In this document: positions 13,994-21,919 of the stretch, piece by piece
Layout: every line of letters begins with the position of its first letter
Numbering within the stretch: position 1 is the first letter of the stretch
Assembly: GCA_023391285.1 (NCBI GenBank)
Contig: JAEWBF010000109.1
Span: 1-22,837 of the forward strand
Direction of reading: 5' to 3'
Length of the DNA: 22,837 nucleotides
Source: Verrucomicrobiota bacterium
Lineage (GTDB): Bacteria > Verrucomicrobiota > Verrucomicrobiia > Opitutales > Opitutaceae
Notes under the pieces: model-generated
What the model was told of the DNA's origin: nothing
The model's database searches: none
Seen by the model: the letters and a program-made list of their open reading frames with translations, nothing else
Position numbers and translations under genes: made by a program

Positions 13994-15532
13994 ATGGGCG
14001 ACACACACCGACATCCCTTTTTGCATGGGCTCAGCAAGCATCGTGGCGCGGCTCCGACCGTCGTCGTGATTTTCGGCGCGTCGGGCGACTTGACGGCGCG
14101 GAAGCTGATTCCGGCGGTTTACAATCTTGGGGTCGACGGGCTTCTGCCGGCCGACTTCTATCTCGTGGGTTACGGGCGGAAGCCGATTCCGGACGAAGAG
14201 TTTCGCGGGATGGCGGCGGACGCCATCAAGGAGTTTTCGCGGCGGGAGTTGATGACCGACGTGTGGGACCGGATCGCGGCGCAGACGAGTTACGTGGCGG
14301 GCGGTTATGATGAGAAGGCGGCGTTCGACCGGTTGGCGGCGCACATCGCGGACGTGGAGAAGAAGCTCGGGCGGCCGGTGCAGACGTTGTTTTATATTTC
14401 AACACCGCCGTCGGTGTTCGCGCCGATCATTCAGAATCTCGGGGCGAGCGGGCTGGCGGCGAAGTATCTCGGCGAGCCGCATCACACGAAGGTGATTGTC
14501 GAGAAACCCTTCGGGAAGGATCTCGCGTCGGCGAGGTCGTTGAACGCGACGATTCGTGCCGTTTTCGAGGAGCATCAGGTGTATCGCATCGATCACTACC
14601 TGGGGAAGGAGACGGTGCAGGATTTGTTGGTGCAGCGGTTCGCGAATGCGATTTTCGAACCGTTGTGGAATCGCAACTTCATCGACAGCGTGCAGATCAC
14701 GGTGGCGGAGGAAGTCGGCGTGGGATCGCGCGGCGGGTATTACGAACAGAGCGGCGCGCTGCGGGACATGATTCAGAATCACACGATGCAGCTGCTGGCG
14801 CTGACGGCGATGGAAGCGCCGGTGTCGCTCGATGCGGAGGCGATTCGCGACGAGAAAGTGAAGTTGTTGAAAGCGATTCAGCCGTTGCGGCTCGGGCCGG
14901 GCGGCGACGTGGCGCGCGCGCAATATTCCGCGGGGATGATCGGCGGGAAGCAGGTGAAAGGTTATCTCGAGGAGGAAGGCATCGCGGCGAAGTCGGGCAC
15001 GGAAACCTACGCGGCGCTGCGGTTGTCGATCAACAACTGGCGCTGGCAAGGGGTGCCGTTTTATCTGCGTTCCGGGAAGCGGATGGCGCGGCGGGTTTCG
15101 GAGATCGCGATCAATTTCAAGCGTCCGCCGGGAACGTTGTTTGCCGAAGGCGAGAAGTTCGATCTGGCGGCGAACACGCTGTCGTTTCAGATCCAGCCGG
15201 ATGAAGGGCTGAGCTTTGTGCTCAATGCGAAAGTGCCGGGGCTCGAGACGCGGACGCAGCCGGTGAAGATGAATTTCCGGTATGCGACAACGTTCGGGTC
15301 CAACACGCCGGAGGCTTACGAGCGGCTGGTGCTCGATGCGATGGTGGGCGATGGGACGTTGTTTATTCGCGGGGACGAAACGGAGGCGTCGTGGAAACTC
15401 TGCACGCCGATCCTGGAGTATTGGGCGGAGAAGGGGCGCGACGGGCTGGATCAATATCCGGCGGGATCGTGGGGTCCGGCGAACAGCGATCAACTGTTGG
15501 CGGCGAATGGCCATCGGTGGAGGAAACCGTAG
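13994..15532 (+). CDS. zwf: Glucose-6-phosphate 1-dehydrogenase
   Basis: This 512-residue enzyme oxidises glucose 6-phosphate to 6-phosphogluconolactone with NADP+, the first step of the oxidative pentose phosphate pathway, in the cytoplasm. It shows the coenzyme-binding GASGDLTARKL (28-38), the EKPFGKD motif (170-176) and the substrate-binding signature RIDHYLGKE (198-206). Further family blocks are GYYEQSGALRDMIQNH and FYLRSGKRM. The length is normal for the family. I chose ATG 13994; an earlier ATG at 13955 would add 13 unremarkable residues. The frame ends in a TAG that is part of a hairpin repeat. opcA, for its assembly factor, follows after 127 bases. Confidence 0.96.
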   Translation: MGDTHRHPFLHGLSKHRGAAPTVVVIFGASGDLTARKLIPAVYNLGVDGLLPADFYLVGYGRKPIPDEEFRGMAADAIKEFSRRELMTDVWDRIAAQTSYVAGGYDEKAAFDRLAAHIADVEKKLGRPVQTLFYISTPPSVFAPIIQNLGASGLAAKYLGEPHHTKVIVEKPFGKDLASARSLNATIRAVFEEHQVYRIDHYLGKETVQDLLVQRFANAIFEPLWNRNFIDSVQITVAEEVGVGSRGGYYEQSGALRDMIQNHTMQLLALTAMEAPVSLDAEAIRDEKVKLLKAIQPLRLGPGGDVARAQYSAGMIGGKQVKGYLEEEGIAAKSGTETYAALRLSINNWRWQGVPFYLRSGKRMARRVSEIAINFKRPPGTLFAEGEKFDLAANTLSFQIQPDEGLSFVLNAKVPGLETRTQPVKMNFRYATTFGSNTPEAYERLVLDAMVGDGTLFIRGDETEASWKLCTPILEYWAEKGRDGLDQYPAGSWGPANSDQLLAANGHRWRKP

Positions 15533-15549
15533 CCGCGCCGGAGGCGCGG
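15529..15549. repeat. GC hairpin overlapping the zwf stop codon
   Basis: A perfect 7-bp stem CCGCGCC / GGCGCGG with a GGA loop (15533-15549) directly follows the zwf TAG. The four bases before it are GTAG, the complement of the CTAC that trails other hairpins in this window, so it looks like a copy in the reverse direction. The repeat supplies the zwf stop. Confidence 0.6.
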
Positions 15550-15551
15550 TA

Positions 15552-15655
15552 AGATCCAAGGACCAAGCTCCAAGCACCAGAGAATGTTTAAAAGCCAGAT
15601 TCCAATGAGGGTGGTAGGTTTGTGATTTGGTGGTTTGGCGTTTGGGATTTTTAAG
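15552..15655. repeat. AT-richer intergenic repeat element between zwf and opcA
   Basis: This non-coding spacer has words such as CCAAGGACCAAGCTCCAAGC, CCAGATTCCAA and GGTTTGTGATTTGGTGGTTT. On the minus strand it reads like the GGTGCTTGGAGCTTGG elements that I recall between genes in Verrucomicrobiota and other phyla. Base composition is clearly lower in GC than the neighbouring genes. It separates two genes whose products work together. Confidence 0.55.
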
Positions 15656-15659
15656 AACG

Positions 15660-16640
15660 ATGCCTGAAATTTTTGAGACGTTGCCGGGGATTGAGGTGCC
15701 GGTCGGTTCCGTGTCGCGGAGCCTGGCGCAAATGTGGGAGCAGACGGCGGCGAGCGGTGGCCCGGCGCCGGCGGTCGACAGCGCGAAGGCGACGCAGGCG
15801 AATGTGGTGTTGCACCTCGGTTTCGGCACGACGGTGGAGGATGCGCGCGAGCAGTTTCAGACGATGCTGCGATTCTCGCGGCGCTATCCGAGCCGGGTGG
15901 TCGTGCTGTGTCCGTTGCGGCGCGACGAAGGCGTGATGGAGATGCGCGCGAAGGTTTACGGGGAATGTTTCCTCGGGAAATCGAAAGGGGACACGCGCTG
16001 CGTGGAGTTCGTGATGCTGAGCTATCCGGTCGTGGCGCGAGCGCGGTTGGAGGATCAGGTGTCGGTGTGTTTGTCGACGGATCTGCCTTTGTATTACTGG
16101 GCGCATCGGTTTTCGGAAGCGTCCCGACTGGCGGATTACACCTATCTGCTGACCAGTGCGAAACGGGTGATCATCGACAGCTCGATCGCTCCGGCGGGAT
16201 CGCTGACGTATCCCTGGCCGCGGCCGAATGCGGTGCGGGATCTGGTGTATTCGCGGTTGCTGCCGGTGCGGCAGACGGTGGGGCAGTTTCTGGCGCGATA
16301 TGAGCCCGCGACGCTGGTGGATGGATTGAAGGAGGTGAAGGTGACACATGCGCAAGGGCTGGCGGCGGAGGCGTGTGTGACCACGGGATGGATACGGCGG
16401 CGGCTGGCGGTCTGCGGGGCGCTGGTGGAGAAGGTGACTTTCGCGGGTGGAGAAGCGACGGAGAGTCTTGGGGTCGAGTTCGGGTATGAGGGCGGAAAAA
16501 AGTTTTTCCGCTGGTCGGGGAACTTCGAGAAACGGCACGCGAAGCTGGAGGCAAACTTTGGGGATGGGCCGACGGAGCTGCCGGCGGGGGCGAGTTTGCT
16601 GCCGCCGGAGGTGGCGTTGAGTGAGGCGATGTTTTTTTGA
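15660..16640 (+). CDS. opcA: Glucose-6-phosphate dehydrogenase assembly protein OpcA
   Basis: This 326-residue protein resembles OpcA, known mainly from cyanobacteria and actinobacteria as a factor that promotes assembly or activity of glucose-6-phosphate dehydrogenase. Supporting features are the TQANVVLHL start of the first domain, SRRYPSRVVVLCP, the middle VSVCLSTDLPLYYWAHRF, and LTSAKRVIIDSS. The second half (about 200-326) matches the C-terminal OpcA part in layout. Position directly after zwf is the strongest support. Start ATG 15660 has no good ribosome binding site; the repeat element ends just upstream. No cysteine-based redox motif is obvious. Confidence 0.85.
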   Translation: MPEIFETLPGIEVPVGSVSRSLAQMWEQTAASGGPAPAVDSAKATQANVVLHLGFGTTVEDAREQFQTMLRFSRRYPSRVVVLCPLRRDEGVMEMRAKVYGECFLGKSKGDTRCVEFVMLSYPVVARARLEDQVSVCLSTDLPLYYWAHRFSEASRLADYTYLLTSAKRVIIDSSIAPAGSLTYPWPRPNAVRDLVYSRLLPVRQTVGQFLARYEPATLVDGLKEVKVTHAQGLAAEACVTTGWIRRRLAVCGALVEKVTFAGGEATESLGVEFGYEGGKKFFRWSGNFEKRHAKLEANFGDGPTELPAGASLLPPEVALSEAMFF

Positions 16641-16663
16641 CCTCACTGGAAATTCGCGGCTCG

Positions 16664-16685
16664 GCGGGGCCGCTTCGCCCTACCA
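16664..16685. repeat. Weak CTAC-type intergenic repeat
   Basis: GCGGGGCCGCTTCGCCCTACC resembles the 3' half of the hairpin repeats at 8529 and 22718 (…CGCCCTAC). The stem is short (GGCG / CGCC), so this is probably a degenerate copy. It lies in the 141 bases before exbB, where I could not make out a convincing promoter. Confidence 0.35.
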
Positions 16686-16781
16686 TGGCTTGCAATAGGG
16701 GGTGGGAGATCATGCACTGGGCGCGAATTTTCCTAAACTTTTGATCGGCGGCGGCGTCTCACCGTGCACTTTTTCCCTCCC

Positions 16782-17351
16782 ATGTTCATTGCGTTGCTCG
16801 AAGTCTTCAAAGGCGCGGGGCTGCTCATTTATCCGCTCGGGGTCTGTTCGATCGCGGCGGTGTTTATCATTTGCGAACGCGCGTTTGCGCTGCGTCGCGC
16901 GGCGGTGATGCCGGAGGATCTGGTGGAGGCGGTGATCAGCGGGCGGCCGCTGGTCGGGGGGCGGCATACGGTGCTGGCGCGGATCGTGGAATTCGCGGAG
17001 CAGCACAAGCACGACGAGGATGCGGTGAAGGCGTTCGCGCGATTGGAGATCAATCGGATGGAGCGCGGCGTGCCGTATCTCGATGTCATTTACGCGGCGG
17101 CGCCGTTGATCGGGTTGACGGGAACCGTGATCGGTTTGCTGAAGGTGTTTTCGCAGATCTCGCCGGACACGGGGCTGCCGGATCCGGTGGCGTTCACGTC
17201 GGGCGTGGCGCTGGCGTTGTCGGCCACGGTGATCGGCCTGTGCATCGCGGTGCCGGCGCTGGTGGGCAGCGGGTATTTGCAGCGCAAGATCGAGAATTAC
17301 GCGGCGCAGCTGGACGTGCTGCTGGAGCGGATACTGAAACGGAGCCGCTGA
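16782..17351 (+). CDS. exbB: ExbB/TolQ/MotA family proton-channel protein
   Basis: This 189-residue inner-membrane protein has three membrane helices (about 10-32, 100-122, 143-165). It shows the conserved block around AAAPLIGLTGTVIGLLKVF and the TM3 start GVALALSATVIGL. ExbB pentamers with ExbD use the proton gradient to drive TonB. ATG 16782 is preferred; a GTG at 16764 would add six residues. It overlaps exbD by one base. Its size is near that of short ExbB proteins. TolQ is a possible alternative, but a TonB-dependent receptor lies 1.3 kb downstream on the same strand. Confidence 0.88.
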   Translation: MFIALLEVFKGAGLLIYPLGVCSIAAVFIICERAFALRRAAVMPEDLVEAVISGRPLVGGRHTVLARIVEFAEQHKHDEDAVKAFARLEINRMERGVPYLDVIYAAAPLIGLTGTVIGLLKVFSQISPDTGLPDPVAFTSGVALALSATVIGLCIAVPALVGSGYLQRKIENYAAQLDVLLERILKRSR

Positions 17352-17746
17352 TGGCGCTGTATCAAAAACGGCGGAAGCGGCCCGAGATGAACCTCGTGCC
17401 ATTGATCGACGTCCTGGTGATGTTGATTTTTTTCGCGTTCGTGACGATGCAGTTCAAGTCGGCGGCGACGTTGAACATCACGCTGCCGAAGGTGGAGACG
17501 GCGGGGAAAAACGAGTTTCGCGGGAGTGTGACCATCTCGATCGACAAGGACGAAGTCGTGACCTTCAACGGCGAGCCGGTGAGCGATGAGCAATTGCTGG
17601 CGCTGCTGGCGGAAGTGAAGGCGGTGGATCGCGACATTCCGGTGTTGATCAAGGCGGACGAGACGACGCAGCTGCGGAAGTTGGCGTTCGTGATGGATGC
17701 GTGTCGGAAGACGGGGTTGAACAAGTTTAGTTTGCAGTCGCGGTAG
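17351..17746 (+). CDS. exbD: ExbD/TolR family transport protein
   Basis: This 131-residue protein has one N-terminal membrane helix (about 16-34) and a periplasmic domain. Asp20 in NLVPLIDVLVML is the expected proton-handling residue. The C-terminal part VLIKADETTQLRKLAFVMDA is typical of ExbD/TolR. The gene starts on the last base of the exbB stop, with GGAG six bases upstream, so both are surely one transcript. It partners ExbB in the inner membrane. Confidence 0.92.
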   Translation: MALYQKRRKRPEMNLVPLIDVLVMLIFFAFVTMQFKSAATLNITLPKVETAGKNEFRGSVTISIDKDEVVTFNGEPVSDEQLLALLAEVKAVDRDIPVLIKADETTQLRKLAFVMDACRKTGLNKFSLQSR

Positions 17747-17748
17747 GA

Positions 17749-17778
17749 AGCGAACGAAACGCTCACGCGTTCCGCTAC
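17749..17778. repeat. Imperfect hairpin with trailing CTAC
   Basis: AGCGAACG pairs with CGTTCCGCT with one bulged base, followed by AC so that the right arm ends in CTAC. It starts three bases after the exbD stop. It fits the CTAC-flanked hairpin family of this window, with a different stem sequence. Confidence 0.4.
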
Positions 17779-17828
17779 GAGGGAGCGGCGGGGTTGCGCG
17801 GGGAGCGGGAGGTTATCAACCTGCGGGC

Positions 17829-18515
17829 ATGAAGATTGTCATCACGGGAGTAACGAAAGGTTTGGGGCGGGCGTTGGTGGAGGAGTTTTTGCGCGGCGGG
17901 CACACGGTCATCGGGTGCGGGCGAAGCGGGGAGGCGATCTTCGATTTGCGGATGGCGCATCAGGAGCCGCATGACTTTTCGGTCGTGGATGTGGCGTTGG
18001 ACAACAAGGTCGCGATCTGGGCGGCGAAGGTGCTGGAGAACGACACGCCGCCGGACCTGTTGATCAACAATGCGGGCGTCATGAATACGACGAAGCCGTT
18101 GTGGGAGATCGACGATCGGGAGTTCACGAAAGTGGTCGACGTGAATCTGCGCGGGACGGCCAACATGATTCGTCATTTCGTGCCGGCGATGGTGGCGCGG
18201 AAGAAAGGCGTGATCGTGAATTTCAGCTCGGGTTGGGGACGAAGCACGTCGCCGGAGGTGGCGCCGTATTGCGCGACCAAATACGCGATCGAGGGATTGA
18301 CGGCGGCGCTGGCGCAGGAGCTGCCGGAAGGGATGGCAGCGGTGGCGTTGAATCCCGGCGTGATCGACACGGATATGTTGCGCTCGTGCTGGGCGGAGGG
18401 CGCGGCGAATTATCCGAAAGCGGAGGCGTGGGCGAAAGTAGCGGCGCCGTTCATTTTGAAGATCGGGCCGAAGGATAATGGGCGGCCGTTGAGCGTGGGG
18501 GAGTTTGAGGATTGA
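17829..18515 (+). CDS. Short-chain dehydrogenase/reductase (SDR)
   Basis: This 228-residue classical SDR has the cofactor motif TGVTKGLG (residues 6-13), NNAG (80-83), the catalytic Ser near 133 in NFSSGWG, and the YxxxK pair Tyr147/Lys151 in YCATK. The PG motif appears in LNPGVIDTDM. It is an NAD(P)-dependent oxidoreductase; the substrate is not predictable. Asp at the end of the second strand is absent (GCGRSG), which favours NADP over NAD as inference. It stands alone between exbD and the receptor, with repeats on both sides, so the operon link is weak. Confidence 0.92.
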   Translation: MKIVITGVTKGLGRALVEEFLRGGHTVIGCGRSGEAIFDLRMAHQEPHDFSVVDVALDNKVAIWAAKVLENDTPPDLLINNAGVMNTTKPLWEIDDREFTKVVDVNLRGTANMIRHFVPAMVARKKGVIVNFSSGWGRSTSPEVAPYCATKYAIEGLTAALAQELPEGMAAVALNPGVIDTDMLRSCWAEGAANYPKAEAWAKVAAPFILKIGPKDNGRPLSVGEFED

Positions 18516-18526
18516 AGCGGGGTGGG

Positions 18527-18565
18527 GCCGAGGAGCGCGAGCAAGCTCGCGGCCTACACCTCGGC
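18527..18565. repeat. Nested stem-loop after the SDR gene
   Basis: An outer 7-bp stem GCCGAGG / CCTCGGC encloses a perfect inner hairpin CGCGAGC-AA-GCTCGCG (18536-18551) followed by GCCTAC. It belongs by layout to the CTAC-flanked family and may act at the end of the SDR transcript. Confidence 0.55.
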
Positions 18566-18571
18566 AAACCA

Positions 18572-18607
18572 TTCGTAGACTCGCTGGCGGGCGAGTCTTG
18601 ATACGAA
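18572..18607. terminator. Second stem-loop between SDR and TonB receptor
   Basis: An inner stem GACTCGC / GCGAGTC with loop TGGCGG is extended by TTCGTA / TACGAA, with a four-base bulge (TTGA) on the right arm. It is the strongest structure in the 123-base gap before the receptor gene. No T-run follows, so terminator is only one reading; a leader-RNA element or a repeat is also possible. Confidence 0.35.
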
Positions 18608-18638
18608 GCGGGGCACGCGCCTAAGGTGAGTTCGCCCC

Positions 18639-21600
18639 ATGATGTTCCGCCGGTTCACGCGAAGTCCGTGGTCGACGCCGAGTGTGAGGAGGATGCTGTG
18701 TGGCGTGGTGTCGTTGCTCTGTTGGTGCGGCGAAGGAGGGGCGCAGCTTTCCGGTTTGAGAGATGGCGAACTGATGGCGCCGGGAGCGATCGAAGGCGTG
18801 TTGGTGGTGCCGGAGGGAAGCGATCGGGCGATTACGCAGGTGACGGTGACGTTGCTGCGGACGCGGGCGGCGGCGAAGGTGGATTCGAAGGGGCGGTTTG
18901 CGATCGAAGATGTGCCGCCTGGAAGTTACACGCTCGTGGCGGCGGGCGATGGATTTTCGATGCTGGTGATTACGGACGTCGTGGTGCGGCCGGGGCAGCG
19001 GGTGTTGCTTGCGGCGGAGGAGATGCCGATCGCGATTCGGGACGGGGATGTGTATCGGATGGAACCGGTGGTGGTGAGCGCGAGAAAGCAGCTGGAGGCG
19101 TTGGAGCGTTACGAAATCACGGAGCAGCGGCCGGAGCCTTTTTCGACGGGCAACGTGGACCTGCCGCGCGCGATAGACGATCCGCAGCCGTATTATTTAT
19201 TTGATCGCACCGCGATCGAGCGGTCCGGTGCGGCGACGCTGGAGGAGTTCATGCAGCGGCGTGTGCCGATGGATGTGACGAAGTTTCGGCTGAGCGACAA
19301 TGTGCCTGCGACGAGTTCGGGATTGGGATACGCCGACAACAAGAGCACGGTGAATCTGAACGGACTGGGCGCCGAGCACACCGTGATTCTCGTCAACGGG
19401 AGGAGGTTGCCCAAATACACGGTGGGCGGGTTGCAAAGCACGGCGACGCAGCCGGACATCAACGGGATCCCGCTCGCGGCGATCGAGCGGGTCGAGATTC
19501 TCCCGGCGACGAATTCGGCGGCCTATGGCAGCGACGCGATTGGCGGGGTGGTGAACGTCGTGTTACGGCAAGACTTCGACGGCGCCGAGATCGAGTTGGG
19601 AATCGAGAATCCGTATGACGGCGGAGCGCCGCTTCAGCGGGCGGCGGCGACGGTGGGACGGACGTTTAATCGCGGGCGGACGAATGTGATGATTTCGCTG
19701 ACCTATACGAAGATGGAGCCGCTCGAATACCGGCAGCGACGGGAGCTGTTGGACTCGTATCGGCAGCGGGCGTGGGAGAATGACCCGGTGGCAGCGGGAG
19801 CGCCGGCGTATGCGAATGTGCCGCTTGGCCGCACGACCAACGTCATCGCCGCGCCTGTCACACGCGTGGTGAACGGCCAAGTCGTGAGTGGGCCGGGGGA
19901 GTTGTTTGGCCCGGGCACTTCGGATCGGACGTTCGTGCCGGAAGGCTATGCGGGTGGCGGAGGTCGCGAGGTGTTCGAGGCGAATGCGGGGAAACTCGAT
20001 TTGCAGCCGGTGGCCGATGAATCGGGGCAGGGATTTTATTTTGGGCTGGGTTCTCCGCTGGAGCTGGAGACGAAGGTGACGGCGGGGTATGCGACGGTGC
20101 GGCATCGTTGGTCGTCGCAGGCGGAGGTCTTCGGGGAGTTTTCCCACAGCCGAAATGAAGCGACGAATTATAGCGCTCCGGGCGCGGTGACGGCGGAGCT
20201 TCCGGCGAATTTGCCGACGAATGTTTTTGGCGTGCCGGTGCGCGTCACGGCTCGAGTGGATCTCGATTTGGAGCCGAGCCGGCAGGAGTTCGTCGACGAC
20301 CGGATCGTAATCGGGACACGAATCGATTTGCCCCGCGATTGGGTGGCGCAAGCGGATGGAACATGGGCGAGCACGCGGCTGCGGCGGTGGGGGGAGATGT
20401 TTCACGCGGCATCGATGCAGGTGGATGCCCAGGTGGGGCGCGTGGATGTGCTGCGGGATCTGCGGGCGAATCCGATTCCGATGGAACGATACCTGTTCGC
20501 GACGGGTTTGGATGAAGGCTCGTGGCTGGCGACAATGGATTTGCGCGCAGCGGGACCGCTCGGGCGGCTGCCGGCGGGAGAGGTCAGGGGAGCAATCGGA
20601 ATTGGAATCGAAGAAGATGCGCGCCGCGACAGCGTGACATGGCAGGTGCCGCTGACCGCGGAGCCTCGTCCGGCGGTGCAGACGAGAGCGGAAGGAGGAT
20701 CGCAGCGGAATGGAAACATCTATGGAGAGCTGTGGTTGCCGGTGATTTCGAGCGGGAATCGTCGCGCAGGCATCGCGCAATTGGATGTGCAATTGGCGGG
20801 GCGGGGAGACTGGTGGGAGGTGAGGAACGTGGATGCGGCCGGGAAGGATGTGACGTATGATGCGGGGAGTTTCACGGCGGGGGTGCGTTACCGGCCGATC
20901 ATGGACGTGATGTTGCGAGCGAGTTATGCTTCGGGGTTTCGCGCGCCGGACTTTGCGGAGATCAGGCCGACGCCGCCGCCGCTGCCGATTACTCCGTTCA
21001 CGCCGGATGGTTGGCTGCCGGTGTCGGTGCAGGATCCAAAACGCGGTGGGACGACGTCACGAAACACGGTGAGCATCGGGGGCAATCCCACGCTGCGGCC
21101 GGAGCGTTCGGACAGCGTGACCGTGGGTGTTGTCATTGAACCGCGGACACTACCCGGGCTGCGGCTGGCGCTCGATTTGACGAGCATTCACCGGCAGGAT
21201 GAAATCCGGAGTTTTTACTGGCAGACGATCGTCGATCATGAGGATCAGTTTCCGGGACGTGTCACGCGCGGGCCGGTGCCGGCGGGAGATCCATATGGGG
21301 TGGGACCGATCACGTTTGTCGACGGGACGATGATGAACGTCCTCGATTCGCGTTCGACCAACTATAATTTTTCCGTCGATTACGAGCGGGCGACCTTGCG
21401 CGTGGGACGCTGGCAGTTTTTCGCGCTGGGAAACAGTTGGCAGCACTACCAGCGCCGAACGGGGCCGGGTCAGCCGCTGATCGAGCAGATCAACAGCCGG
21501 GGAGGAATCACGCAGGGGCAGCCGAAATTCGTGGGGATCGCGGGAGTCAATTGGACGGGAGGACGTTGGTCGGCCGGGTGGTCGTTGAGATTTTATGGTC

Positions 21601-21869
21601 ACCAGCGCGTGCATGAAGGCGCGGTGAAAACAAATGGAGGGGAATTGGTGGGCGAGCAGGCGTATCACGACGCGTTTGTCGGATATGCTTTTCCGGCATT
21701 TGGCGCGGGCGGATTGGCGCGGGCTTGGTCGGGTGTGACGGTGCAGGTGGGGGCGAAGAATGTATTCAACAAGGCGCCGCCCTTCGACGGGGCGGCGGCG
21801 CGTTTTTTCAGTCCTTACGGAGATCTGCGGCGCGGGAGTTTCTATATCACGTTGAGGAAGCGATTCTGA
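18639..21869 (+). CDS. TonB-dependent outer-membrane receptor with N-terminal carboxypeptidase-like domain
   Basis: This 1076-residue protein has a signal peptide (about 1-35, VVSLLCWCGEGGAQ end). A carboxypeptidase-regulatory-like domain follows (about 50-130, KGRFAIEDVPPGSYTLVAAG). The plug (about 175-310) has TVNLNGLGAEHTVILVNGRR and AIERVEILPATNSAAYGSDA, then GGVVNVVLR. A 22-strand barrel follows and ends in ITLRKRF with the terminal Phe of outer-membrane proteins. FRAPDFAEIRP is a typical late-barrel motif. It should import a substrate larger than porins allow, using TonB energy; the substrate is unknown. AAGGTG nine bases before ATG 18639 may serve as ribosome binding site; a second ATG follows directly at 18642. 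exbB/exbD lie upstream and a response regulator directly downstream. Confidence 0.93.
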   Translation: MMFRRFTRSPWSTPSVRRMLCGVVSLLCWCGEGGAQLSGLRDGELMAPGAIEGVLVVPEGSDRAITQVTVTLLRTRAAAKVDSKGRFAIEDVPPGSYTLVAAGDGFSMLVITDVVVRPGQRVLLAAEEMPIAIRDGDVYRMEPVVVSARKQLEALERYEITEQRPEPFSTGNVDLPRAIDDPQPYYLFDRTAIERSGAATLEEFMQRRVPMDVTKFRLSDNVPATSSGLGYADNKSTVNLNGLGAEHTVILVNGRRLPKYTVGGLQSTATQPDINGIPLAAIERVEILPATNSAAYGSDAIGGVVNVVLRQDFDGAEIELGIENPYDGGAPLQRAAATVGRTFNRGRTNVMISLTYTKMEPLEYRQRRELLDSYRQRAWENDPVAAGAPAYANVPLGRTTNVIAAPVTRVVNGQVVSGPGELFGPGTSDRTFVPEGYAGGGGREVFEANAGKLDLQPVADESGQGFYFGLGSPLELETKVTAGYATVRHRWSSQAEVFGEFSHSRNEATNYSAPGAVTAELPANLPTNVFGVPVRVTARVDLDLEPSRQEFVDDRIVIGTRIDLPRDWVAQADGTWASTRLRRWGEMFHAASMQVDAQVGRVDVLRDLRANPIPMERYLFATGLDEGSWLATMDLRAAGPLGRLPAGEVRGAIGIGIEEDARRDSVTWQVPLTAEPRPAVQTRAEGGSQRNGNIYGELWLPVISSGNRRAGIAQLDVQLAGRGDWWEVRNVDAAGKDVTYDAGSFTAGVRYRPIMDVMLRASYASGFRAPDFAEIRPTPPPLPITPFTPDGWLPVSVQDPKRGGTTSRNTVSIGGNPTLRPERSDSVTVGVVIEPRTLPGLRLALDLTSIHRQDEIRSFYWQTIVDHEDQFPGRVTRGPVPAGDPYGVGPITFVDGTMMNVLDSRSTNYNFSVDYERATLRVGRWQFFALGNSWQHYQRRTGPGQPLIEQINSRGGITQGQPKFVGIAGVNWTGGRWSAGWSLRFYGHQRVHEGAVKTNGGELVGEQAYHDAFVGYAFPAFGAGGLARAWSGVTVQVGAKNVFNKAPPFDGAAARFFSPYGDLRRGSFYITLRKRF

Positions 21870-21919
21870 CGGTGTTGGGCGGGCTTGCCACGCGGGCGGG
21901 GAAGCGACACACCGCGGCT

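Noticed and set aside
14399..15829. 476-codon minus-strand frame over zwf and the zwf-opcA gap
   Set aside because: Arg-rich shadow; zwf on the + strand is certain.
16690..16781. Sigma-70 promoter before exbB (TTGCAA and TAAACT words)
   Set aside because: The two words do not have acceptable spacing, and no start evidence exists.
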